Below, piece after piece: positions 7,653 through 15,523 of a stretch of DNA of 44,817 nucleotides. This DNA is from DATBFX01 sp036558305. GTDB taxonomy: Bacteria; Chloroflexota; Chloroflexia; Thermomicrobiales; UBA6265. The notes under the pieces were generated by a model. The model saw nothing but the letters and a program-made list of their open reading frames with translations. It searched no databases and was not told the DNA's origin. The position numbers and the translations under genes were made by a program. The number at the start of each line of letters is the position of its first letter. The first letter of the stretch is position 1. The stretch lies in NCBI GenBank assembly GCA_036558305.1, contig DATBFX010000129.1, positions 1 to 44,817 of the forward strand, written 5' to 3'.

Positions 7653-8742
7653 ATGCCTGCTCGTGCGGAGCTCGATTTGCCGGTGCGGATCGATCGGGGG
7701 TCACGGCTACCGGTGCCGTCGGCGCGCTGGACGACGCGGCCGTTGACGGCGCCGTTGGAGGAGCCGGACCTGCCGGTTGGGGGTACCGAGCACGGCACCG
7801 CCGGCGCCGGAGGTGTGGCGGCGGTTGTGGCGGGAAGTGGCGTACGGCGAACCGCTGCCGGGGTACGCGGCGCCGACGGGAGAAGCGAGGTTGCGGACGG
7901 CGGTGGCATCGTACCTGGGGCGGTCGCGCCGGGTATGGTGCGGAGCAGACGACCTGGTGATCACGACCGGGGCGGCGCGGGCGCTCGACCTGCTGGTGCA
8001 GGCGTTGCTGATACCTGGAGATGCGGCGGCAATCGAGGAGCCTGGGCACCCGACGGCGCGGCGAATTCTGCAACTGCGAGGGGCGCGGTTGGTGCCGGTG
8101 CCGATCGACGAGGATGGCTTTCGGGTGGAGTGTTTGCCGGTTGGCGGAGGAGCGCCGCCGCTGGTCTACGGGACTCCGTCGCACCAGTATCCGATCGGAG
8201 TGCGGTTGTCGATCGGGCGGAGGTTGGCGCTGCTGGAGTGGGCGGCGGCGAACGACGCGTTGGTGGTCGACGACGACTACGACGGGGAGTTCCGGTTCGG
8301 GGCGCCGCCGCTGCCGGCACTGGCGGGACTCGACCGGGCGGGGCGGGTGGCATACGTCGGGACGTTCCCGAAGGTCCTGGTGCCGGGGTTGCGGGCCGGG
8401 TATCTGTTGGCACCGGAACCGTTGCGGGAGCGGGTACTGGGGATCAAGCGGCTGACCGATCACCACACGCCGTGGGCGGAACAGCAGGCGCTGGCCGGGT
8501 TTTGCGAGCGGGGAGACCTGGAGCGGCACATCCGGCGGGCGCGGCGCTACTACGCGTCGAACCGGGCGATGCCGGCGGTGACGCTGGTGGATTGCTTCGG
8601 GGGAACGCCGGCTCGGCGGGGGCTGTTGCTGGGGTACGGGGGTCTGGGTGCGCAGGATGTGCGAAATGGGGCGGGGGTGGTGGCGGAGGTGGTGCGGGAG
8701 GAGACGAGCGCATTCGTTGGCGCGACGGTGAGCCCTGGGTGA
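7653..8742 (+). pseudogene. Decayed MocR/PdxR-type regulator (aminotransferase-like part only)
   Basis: Intact MocR regulators are about 450-500 residues: a GntR winged helix followed by an aminotransferase-like PLP domain. Here ATG 7653 gives a MocR-like opening (ELDLPVRIDRGSRLPV), but the frame then loses homology and the winged helix is missing. From TTG 7777 another frame encodes 321 residues of PLP domain: PLPGYAAPTGEARLRTAV, the PLP-cradle VVDDDYDGEFRFG, and YVGTFPKVLVPGLRAGYL with the PLP lysine. A second internal deletion follows RRARRYYASNR: about 80 residues of the C-terminal subdomain are gone before GLLLGYGGLGAQDV. With no DNA-binding domain and a gutted C-terminus it is unlikely to regulate anything. 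Confidence 0.7.
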
Positions 8743-8832
8743 AAACGCTCCGAGGCACCCGGCTGAGGTGACGGCGCCCAAGTGGCACCCGCCTCCGGGG
8801 TTAACAGACGTATCCGTTTGGAGCGGGATGGC

Positions 8833-9543
8833 TCAAGAGAGCGTCGCTCGGTGCCGTGCGGAGAGGGGCACTCGGAGATCGTTCATGACGTCGCGGAGGA
8901 GTGCCAGGTCGTCGGCGTTGATCCCATCGACGCCCCAATCGAGCAACTGCTGCGCCTGGGCGGGCGTGCGGACCCGCCAGGGGACGACGGCGGATGCGCG
9001 CTCCTTGATGGCACGCACGGTGGCGGCGTCGAGCAAGCTCGATTTGATCGAGACGGCGTGGCGACCGACCCGATCGAGACGCGCCGCGAGCCGGCGCAAT
9101 TGCCAGGGTTTGCCGACCGAGTAGAAGGCGGTCGCGTTCGGGTGGTCGCGGATCGCGTCGACGAGGTCCCAGTTCTGGGAACAGACGGCGAAAGGCCGAC
9201 CCGGTGCGTACTCGGCCAGTGTCTCCACGAGGACGGCCGGCAGGCGGCGGTTGATGCCTTTGAGGTCGAGGAGGAAGACGGTTTCGGGGAGGGCGGACTG
9301 GAGGAGTTCTGCCAGTTCGAAGCGCGGCGTCCAACCCGGCGTCAGATGCCAGCGCTCCCAGAGGACGGGGAGCGGACCGGCGGTTTTCTCGTGGCGGATT
9401 TCGAGGCGGCCCCGGTGCAGCCAGACATCCGTCTCGACATAATCGACGCCCACGGCTTCGGCGGCGCGGAGGCGGTCGAGTTGGTTCCCGGCGCGGTGGG
9501 CGATCGCGATGGGACGGGTGCGGGCGGCGATGGGGTCGGTCAC
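8833..9543 (-). CDS. Glycerophosphodiester phosphodiesterase family protein
   Basis: A 236-residue GDPD-type TIM barrel that would hydrolyse glycerophosphodiesters to glycerol-3-phosphate and an alcohol. The catalytic opening is IAIAHRAGN (His-Arg, near residue 16), followed by YVETDVWLHRGRLEIRHE, giving the Glu-x-Asp metal pair and a His. LLDLKG supplies a further acidic residue, and the family C-terminal GVDGINADD is present. There is no signal peptide, so the protein is probably cytoplasmic. Its GTG start overlaps the stop of the upstream PAP2 gene (GTGA at 9543-9540), so the two are translationally coupled and may share a lipid-turnover role. Confidence 0.87.
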   Translation of the reverse strand: MTDPIAARTRPIAIAHRAGNQLDRLRAAEAVGVDYVETDVWLHRGRLEIRHEKTAGPLPVLWERWHLTPGWTPRFELAELLQSALPETVFLLDLKGINRRLPAVLVETLAEYAPGRPFAVCSQNWDLVDAIRDHPNATAFYSVGKPWQLRRLAARLDRVGRHAVSIKSSLLDAATVRAIKERASAVVPWRVRTPAQAQQLLDWGVDGINADDLALLRDVMNDLRVPLSARHRATLS

Positions 9544-10454
9544 GGACGTTCACCGAGGCGCGAATGCGTGGCGTGGGGGAGAAGGCGTCCGAGCGAGACG
9601 TGGTTGAGCGAGTGCGACCAGCGCGGGGTGGCGTAGGCGGAGATGGCGAGGGCGGTGAGGGCGAGGGTGCCGCCGGCGATGCCGTCGACGACGTAGTGGT
9701 TGGCGGTCAGGATGATCGCCGCGAACATGGCGATCGGGAGGATAACCCCGATGAGGTGACCGAGGCGGGTGCGGGCATTCCGGGCGATCGCGATCCCGAC
9801 GATCAGGTTCCAACCGAAGTGGAGACTCGGCATCGAGGCGTAGAGGTTGGTGAGCGAGGGCGGTTGGAGCACGCGGTAGGAATGCGAGCGGAGGGAAACG
9901 GTGTCGACGACGTTGAGGTCGGAAAAGAGACGGGGCGGGGCGAGCGGATAGAGGGCGAACACGATCATGCCGGCGGCGCCGGAAAGGAGGACGGCATTGC
10001 GGTAGACCGGGTAGGTGTCGCGGTGGCGGGTCCACATCCAGACGACCCAGATCAGGATCACCGGCCAGTGGGCCCAGACGTAGATCCAGTTGACGAGATC
10101 GACGAGGGCGGGATGGCCGACGATGGTGCGTTGGAGATCGGGTTCGACGAGGATGCCGTGCGCGCGCTCGAAGGTGACGACCTGGCGCGCGTGCTCGATC
10201 GCGAGGGATGCGCTGGCGTGCTCGGCACCGCGGACGGAGAAGTAGAGGAGTCCGGCCGGCAAAATCAGACAGATCTCTTCCAGGAAGCGGCCGATGCCGT
10301 GCTCCGGCCAGGGCAAGAGGATGCGCATGAGCAGGAGGACGACGATCAGGATGAAATAGGTTTTCGAACTCCAATCGAAGGGATCGAGTGCGTCGGCGAA
10401 CCGGTTGAGGTCGGCAAACGTCCCGAGGGGTTGCGCAAATAGCTGAAAACTCAC
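9540..10454 (-). CDS. PAP2-superfamily membrane phosphatase/phosphotransferase
   Basis: A 304-residue polytopic membrane protein of the PAP2_3 (inositol phosphorylceramide synthase-like) branch. About six hydrophobic helices are visible, starting near TYFILIVVLLLMRILL. The catalytic motifs face outside: YASMPSLHFGWNL with the first His, and TANHYVVDGIAGG with the second His and Asp. Members dephosphorylate or transfer head groups on polyprenyl or diacylglycerol lipids. I start it at GTG 10454, eight bases after GGGAG. The open frame to 10643 adds only low-complexity residues. It overlaps the GDPD gene downstream. Confidence 0.85.
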   Translation of the reverse strand: MSFQLFAQPLGTFADLNRFADALDPFDWSSKTYFILIVVLLLMRILLPWPEHGIGRFLEEICLILPAGLLYFSVRGAEHASASLAIEHARQVVTFERAHGILVEPDLQRTIVGHPALVDLVNWIYVWAHWPVILIWVVWMWTRHRDTYPVYRNAVLLSGAAGMIVFALYPLAPPRLFSDLNVVDTVSLRSHSYRVLQPPSLTNLYASMPSLHFGWNLIVGIAIARNARTRLGHLIGVILPIAMFAAIILTANHYVVDGIAGGTLALTALAISAYATPRWSHSLNHVSLGRLLPHATHSRLGERP

Positions 10455-10734
10455 GAAGCTGACTCCCGTCCCACCCGCTTCCCAAGCGGTCGGGCATTGC
10501 AGGGCACGATGTGGCCGGTCGGAGCCGCGCCGCTCCACCGTAATGTACGTCGCGGGCGGTCTTTTGGCGCTCTGCGTCGACTCGTTCCGGTGGTTGCCAA
10601 GGCGTCCTCCCCGCACTCCGGCATCCGCCGGCCGAGCGCGCAAGGAGGGGCGTTCCTATGGGAATAACGCGCGGGGGTGCGGTCGGTGAGACGCGGGGAA
10701 ATAGGCGGGGTGCTCCGCGGGATCGGCCGCGTCG

Positions 10735-10763
10735 TTGACAGGGGCGGACCGGTGGGGTAAAGA
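10735..10763 (+). promoter_or_regulatory. Promoter for the gene at 10832
   Basis: TTGACA at 10735-10740 is followed by 17 bases and TAAAGA at 10758-10763. Transcription would begin near 10770, about 60 bases before the ATG at 10832. The perfect -35 and ideal spacing compensate for the weak -10. The stretch 10455-10734 otherwise holds only the divergent upstream region of the PAP2 gene. Confidence 0.5.
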
Positions 10764-10831
10764 GGAGACGCGATCGACACGGGCGCCGCGCGAGACCGGG
10801 CGGCCGATACAACGGCGAAGAGGAGACTTCG

Positions 10832-11215
10832 ATGGTGCAGAAGATCGGCGCCCAGTATCTCGTGAAACGCGTCACGGACTACGTCATGGCACCGTCGGCG
10901 GAGGGCGAGGCGGCGCCGGGCGAGACGGCGGCCGCCCCGGCCGCGGCGGCGAGCGGACCCGACCTGGATGGCGAAGAGATTCGGGACGACGAAGGGCAGC
11001 GGCTGGGCACCGCGCGGCGTCTGCGCGAGATCGCGGTCTACGTCGTCGCGGACGGGTTCGGCGATCGGGTGGAAGCGCTCCAACGGTGCATCGAGGACCC
11101 GGAGACGCGCGTGCTCTTCCACACGGTGGATGGACGGCTGGCCGGATTGATCTACGTGCCCGATCCGAACAAAGCGCCGGCGCGCTCGGGAGGCATGCGG
11201 GCCGACGAGGTGTGA
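10832..11215 (+). CDS. Small cytoplasmic protein of unknown function
   Basis: A 127-residue protein. Residues 1-20 (MVQKIGAQYLVKRVTDYVM) form an amphipathic helix. Residues 22-45 are an Ala/Pro/Glu linker, and residues 60-115 form a compact alpha/beta segment ending in VLFHTVDGRLAGLIYVPDP. No catalytic motif is apparent and I do not recognise the family. It is a lone gene between divergent and convergent neighbours, with its own recognisable promoter and an AAGAGGAGA Shine-Dalgarno tract before the ATG. Confidence 0.6.
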   Translation: MVQKIGAQYLVKRVTDYVMAPSAEGEAAPGETAAAPAAAASGPDLDGEEIRDDEGQRLGTARRLREIAVYVVADGFGDRVEALQRCIEDPETRVLFHTVDGRLAGLIYVPDPNKAPARSGGMRADEV

Positions 11216-11358
11216 ACGGGTCGACCGCGCTCGCACCCGGTGCGCTGGACGTCTCGTCGGAACTCGGCAAGAACGAGGCATCCCCAGGGGCGATTCCCTG
11301 GAGACGCTTGCCTGGTCCTTGTGTCGTCCGCGAGTAGGGCAGCGGCGCGAAGGGTGGC

Positions 11359-12060
11359 TTACGCGCCTTGCTCGAGATCGGCGCGATCGTGGTGTCCGAG
11401 CCAACCGCCGATGGCGGCGGCGGCGAGGACGGCCACCATGACGACGAAGGTGATCCAGGCGCCGTTCTTGACGTCGTCGTAGGTGATGCCCGCATTGTTG
11501 GCGGCGGTCGTGAGACTCTCGTTCCCGCTGATCACGTCGGTGACGTTGCGGACGTTGGCGCCGAAGAAACCGACGAGGTTGACGAGTCCGGTCGTCGACA
11601 ACCAGAAGAGGCCGAGGAGTGACGCCGCTCCGGCGACGAAGCCGTTGACCAAACCGGCGAAGTCGCCGCCGACCGCCGCGGTGCGGGCGGCGATCCAACC
11701 GCCGAAGAAGAACGAGACGAGGGCGGACGCGATGCCGTAGATACCGGCCCACGTGCCCCAGTCGGTGACGTCGGTGCCCGGTTTGAAGGCCGAGGCGCCG
11801 ATCGCCAGGCCGAGCGCGGTCAGGACCAGCATCGAGGTCAACGTCGCGGCGATGCCGGCGAGGACCGGTCCCCACTGGACGCGGTTCCTGACCGGCAGGA
11901 CCGTCTCGGCGACGGCGACGCCCGTCCGCGGGTAGGCGGGTGCACTCCGCGTCGCCAGATCGGGGGTACCGACGACGACGTCTTGCGCGGGCCAGGTCGT
12001 CGCCGGATCGGGGGGAGGGTAGCCGTCGATCGCCCGGTCGCGCGGGTTTTCGCTTACCAT
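11359..12060 (-). CDS. Four-helix integral membrane protein of unknown function
   Basis: A 233-residue protein with a polar N-terminal tail of about 65 residues, then four hydrophobic segments: around WGPVLAGIAATLTSMLVLTA, WAGIYGIASALVSFFFGGWI, GFVAGAASLLGLFWLSTTGL and WITFVVMVAVLAAAAIGGWL. The glycine-rich first pair resembles YrzE/TIGR04086-type small membrane proteins, which have no assigned activity. The ATG at 12060 is preceded by AAAGGAG at good distance, and a much longer overlapping frame is rejected. The protein ends in an acidic cytoplasmic tail (HHDRADLEQGA). Confidence 0.65.
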   Translation of the reverse strand: MVSENPRDRAIDGYPPPDPATTWPAQDVVVGTPDLATRSAPAYPRTGVAVAETVLPVRNRVQWGPVLAGIAATLTSMLVLTALGLAIGASAFKPGTDVTDWGTWAGIYGIASALVSFFFGGWIAARTAAVGGDFAGLVNGFVAGAASLLGLFWLSTTGLVNLVGFFGANVRNVTDVISGNESLTTAANNAGITYDDVKNGAWITFVVMVAVLAAAAIGGWLGHHDRADLEQGA

Positions 12061-12310
12061 CTTCCGTCTCCTTTCGCTGATCGCGAGGTATTGTCTGAGT
12101 CCGTCATGGCACGCACGGGTGCGTGCGGCCACCCGGTGCCTGCGGCCGACGCGCAGACGAGTTATGTCAAAGCAGAACTCGTGCCATAAGTGGCAGCGGC
12201 AGGGGAGGAGAATGAGTCTTTCCGTATATGAAGCGGGATTCGAACGGACCCGAGGCCGGCAATTGCCGGGGTTCGCTGCCGGCGGACGGCGGCGGGGCGC
12301 GATTCGACGA

Positions 12311-13528
12311 TCAGCCAGCCGTGGGCGAGCCCGCGACCGGGGTCGCGCCGCCGGCGCCGGAACCGGAGACGTCGCCGATGGCGTAGAAGTGGTAGTCGAG
12401 ACTGCCCACATAAACCAGACCGTTGGCGATGGCCGGGGAGGAGTTGACGGGGGCACCGGTCGTGACGTGCCAGCGCTCGCGGCCGGTGTTGAGATCGAAG
12501 GCATAGAGGTCGTGATCGACGCTGCCGACGGCGACAGTACCGCCGGCAATGGCCGGCGAGGAGAGGATGATGCGGTCGGTGCCGACGCGCCAGCGCTCGC
12601 GGCCGGTGGCGGCGTCGACGGCGTGGAGGCGCCGATCGTAGCCGCCGAAGACGACCAATCCGGCCGAGATCGCGGGCGACGAGGTGAGGGCATCGCCTGC
12701 ATCGAAGGTCCAGCGTTGCCGGCCGGTCGCGACGTCGAGAGCGTAGAGGTGGTGGTCGGAGCTCCCGAAAAAGACGGTGCCGGCGGAGACCGCGGGCGTG
12801 CTCGAGACCGGGCCGGCGGTGGCGAAGGTCCAGCGAACCGTGCCGGTCTCGGCGTCGAATGCGTAGAGCGAACCGTCTTCGCAGCCAACGACCACGGTGG
12901 CGCCATCGGGCGCGACCGCGGGGGAGGAACGGATCGCGGCTCCGGTCTGGGCCTGCCAGCGCGGACGACCGGTCGCGGCGTCGATGGCGTAGAGGGTGCG
13001 GCCGAAGGTACCGATGTAGACGACGCCGACGACGACAACCGGTGATGAAGAGACGGCACCGTCGGCCGTGAATCGCCAGCGCTCCTTGCCGGTCGCCGCG
13101 TCGAGGGCGAACAGGTCGTGGTCATACCGGGCGACGTAGACGGTGCCGCCGGCAACCGCGGGCGAGGAGCGGATGGCCGTGTCGGCGTCGAAGCGCCACC
13201 GCTCTTTGCCCGTCGCGGCGTCGAGGGCGTAGACGTAGCCGTCGAGGTCGCCGACGTAGACGGTGTCGCCGGCGACGGCGGGGGAGGAGAGGATGGCGTT
13301 ACTGGCCCTGAAGACCCACACCGCGCCGACGGGGCCCACGGGAGCCGGTCCCGGAAAGACACCGGTGCGCGCGGCGTCGCCGCGGAACATGCCGGCGGTT
13401 GTGGGGTTGGCGGTCGGGGTGGCGGCCGCGCCACTAAAGGTCAAGCGTGCTCCCGACGGGGCGAGGCAACAAAGGATGCAGATCACGAAGAACGGCACGG
13501 CGCGGAGTCGCGTCAACACCAGGTGCAA
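12311..13528 (-). CDS. Exported eight-bladed PQQ-type beta-propeller protein
   Basis: A 405-residue protein made of an N-terminal signal sequence (VPFFVICILCCLAPSGA, possibly a lipobox around CCL), a short linker, and eight tandem repeats of about 40 residues that fill residues 65-390. Each repeat has the form W-x-F...SSPAVAxGTVYVG..D..LYALDAATG+E+W, the PQQ/YncE-like blade. Eight blades would close a full ring. No PQQ-dehydrogenase catalytic residues are evident, so this is probably a binding or scaffold protein like BamB, not an enzyme. The following 100 bases (12211-12310) hold a palindrome, CCGGCAATTGCCGG at 12256-12269, that may mark the transcript end. Confidence 0.85.
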   Translation of the reverse strand: MHLVLTRLRAVPFFVICILCCLAPSGARLTFSGAAATPTANPTTAGMFRGDAARTGVFPGPAPVGPVGAVWVFRASNAILSSPAVAGDTVYVGDLDGYVYALDAATGKERWRFDADTAIRSSPAVAGGTVYVARYDHDLFALDAATGKERWRFTADGAVSSSPVVVVGVVYIGTFGRTLYAIDAATGRPRWQAQTGAAIRSSPAVAPDGATVVVGCEDGSLYAFDAETGTVRWTFATAGPVSSTPAVSAGTVFFGSSDHHLYALDVATGRQRWTFDAGDALTSSPAISAGLVVFGGYDRRLHAVDAATGRERWRVGTDRIILSSPAIAGGTVAVGSVDHDLYAFDLNTGRERWHVTTGAPVNSSPAIANGLVYVGSLDYHFYAIGDVSGSGAGGATPVAGSPTAG

Positions 13529-13599
13529 CCTCCCCGTTCAGGACCGAATGCGTCCGACCGACGACGGAATGGTGCACCATCCGCCGGCATTGGTGCTGC

Positions 13600-15450
13600 T
13601 CAAGAGGGAACGACAGGCCCAGCCCGGCTGCCGATCCGCCAGACGCGGAACTGTTCGGCGTCGAAGCCTTTGAGTTCGACGTCGAGTTGGTCGACGGCGA
13701 GGGGCTGGGTATGGCCGGCGAGGAAGGCGGCGACTTCGGGGTCGTGGCGGACGGCGTCGGAGACGACGAGATCGTCGCCCTGGGAAAAGCGTTCGAGACG
13801 GGCGGCCATGTTGACGGTGGACCCGAAGTAGTCGAGGCGGTCGTTGAGGGTGACGGCGATGCAGGGACCGTGGTGGAGACCGGCTTTGAGGTGGAGGGGG
13901 GCGGTGCCGGCGGCGGGGTTCGCGAGACGTTGTTGGGCGGCGAGGATGGCTCGGACGGCGGAGACGGGGCGGCGGAAGACGGCCATGATGGCGTCGCCGA
14001 TGGTTTTGACGAGGGCGCCGTCCTCGGCGGCGACGGTTTCGCGGAGGATGGCGAAGTGGTCGAGGACGCGGGCGAAGGCGACGGCGTCGCCGATCTGGCG
14101 GTAGAGGCGGGTCGAATCGCGAAGGTCGGTGAAGAGGACGGTGAGACTGCCGACGGAGATCTCCTCGCCGGGGCGGAGGAGTTCGCCGGCGAAGAGGTCG
14201 CGGAACGTTTGGAGGGCGGTGACGTCGGCGGCGGTGGCCGCCTGGTCGCTCCAAGCGGTGCGTTCGAGGACGAACAGGCGCTCGGCGCCGGTGGCGTTGG
14301 CAAAGCGAAGGGAGGGGGCGAGTGCGATTTCGGTTTCGCCGGTGGGCCAACCGGACTCGCCAGCGGTGAGGGTGATCGACGCGGTGCCGTTTGGTATGGC
14401 GGGTAGGGAGTGATCGCCGGGGAGACCGAGGACGCGCAGGCGATGGCGACCGGGTTCCAGCAGTGGTGACACGGTGCGTTCCGCGCCGGGCGGGACGAGG
14501 CATTGGGCGACGATGTGCGGGGTGAGCTGGGGACCGCCGACGCAGAACGTCGTGTCTTCGATCTGACGGACGGCGGGGCTGGGGCGAAAGGTGATCTCGA
14601 CGGAGCGATCGAACGTGGCGTCGAAGTCGATGTTGCAGGTGTCGCAGTGGATACCGGTCGGCAGCTCGGCGAGTTTGGTGGCGCTGGCCTTGGCGCCGCG
14701 GCACAGGGGGCAAAGGAGATCCCACCGGAGATCGAGGAGACCGGCGCGGGCGCCGTGGAGGCAGATTTCGAGGACGTCGCGCCGGGGGGCGCGCCAGGCG
14801 TCGGCGAGGGCATAGGGCCGGAGGCGGACGAGGGCGTCGTCGCCGGCGGTTGCGATGGAATCGGTGAGGCGGGAGACGATCTCTGGGCGACCGGTGTCGG
14901 CGGTGAGGCGGTGGGAAAGGGCGGCGAGGCGGGGTTCGCCACCGGGTGCGAAATGGATGTCGTGTGTTGGGATGGGCTCCCAGGTGGGGAGATGATCCGC
15001 GGACGCCAGGTCATCGTACTTGTGGAAGACCGCGGCGAAGCGGCGGGGGATCACCGCGCGCATGCCGACGACGACGGCGAGGAGACCGAGCCAGGTTTTC
15101 GGTCGGATCCGGGTTTGGTAAACGAGGTTCGTGCCACCGTCCGGGGTCGGCTGCAACTCGGCGTCGGCATGGAACGAGGCGATCGGGCCGCACCGGTACC
15201 AGCGGCGAACGCCGAAGCGGGAGGGGCGGACCCACTCAAAGGGTTCCTCGTCCCATTCGAGGCGGAGACCGAAGCGGGAGAAGGCGAGGCGCTGGCGGGC
15301 GTTTGCGGTTGGGCCGGCGTCGACGCGGTGGACCACAGGGAGACCGGTGTCGCGGTTGAAGCGGTTGGTGTCGGTGACGAGCGGCCAGAGGAGTGCCGGG
15401 CTGGAGCGCAGGCGCCACTCCCACCGGTAACGGCGTTCTCGGTACGGCAT
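13600..15450 (-). CDS. DUF5939-domain class III adenylate/guanylate cyclase
   Basis: A 616-residue cytoplasmic protein in three parts. Residues 1-150 look like an SRPBCC/START-type lipid-binding fold (WEWRLRSSPALLWPLVTDTN). Residues 170-340 match DUF5939, including a zinc-ribbon pair CPLC...IHCDTC. The C-terminal 190 residues are a class III nucleotidyl cyclase: VLFTDLRDSTRLYRQIGD with the first metal Asp, TIGDAIMAVF with the second, and DYFGSTVNMAARLE with the transition-state Asn/Arg. The protein would make cAMP or cGMP in response to an unknown ligand. The ATG at 15450 has AGGGGTGAA upstream; the open frame beyond it runs through the divergent gene and is rejected. The gap to the divergent kinase fusion is 73 bases. 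Confidence 0.88.
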   Translation of the reverse strand: MPYRERRYRWEWRLRSSPALLWPLVTDTNRFNRDTGLPVVHRVDAGPTANARQRLAFSRFGLRLEWDEEPFEWVRPSRFGVRRWYRCGPIASFHADAELQPTPDGGTNLVYQTRIRPKTWLGLLAVVVGMRAVIPRRFAAVFHKYDDLASADHLPTWEPIPTHDIHFAPGGEPRLAALSHRLTADTGRPEIVSRLTDSIATAGDDALVRLRPYALADAWRAPRRDVLEICLHGARAGLLDLRWDLLCPLCRGAKASATKLAELPTGIHCDTCNIDFDATFDRSVEITFRPSPAVRQIEDTTFCVGGPQLTPHIVAQCLVPPGAERTVSPLLEPGRHRLRVLGLPGDHSLPAIPNGTASITLTAGESGWPTGETEIALAPSLRFANATGAERLFVLERTAWSDQAATAADVTALQTFRDLFAGELLRPGEEISVGSLTVLFTDLRDSTRLYRQIGDAVAFARVLDHFAILRETVAAEDGALVKTIGDAIMAVFRRPVSAVRAILAAQQRLANPAAGTAPLHLKAGLHHGPCIAVTLNDRLDYFGSTVNMAARLERFSQGDDLVVSDAVRHDPEVAAFLAGHTQPLAVDQLDVELKGFDAEQFRVWRIGSRAGPVVPS

Positions 15451-15523
15451 CTTCACCCCTCGCTCGCGGCCCTGCCGTGGCCGCGACGTTCGGCGGCGGA
15501 CCCGCCGTGGGAAGGACGGGACG

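Noticed and set aside
12211..13045. A plus-strand gene with a strong GGGGAGGAG before ATG 12211
   Set aside because: Beyond 12310 the frame lies antisense to the beta-propeller gene and reads as Gly/Ala/Arg low-complexity typical of shadow frames.
11359..13434. A 691-codon minus-strand open frame
   Set aside because: The real membrane protein starts at 12060 with a ribosome site. The upstream part is a Pro/Ser/Arg-rich shadow of the propeller gene in another frame.
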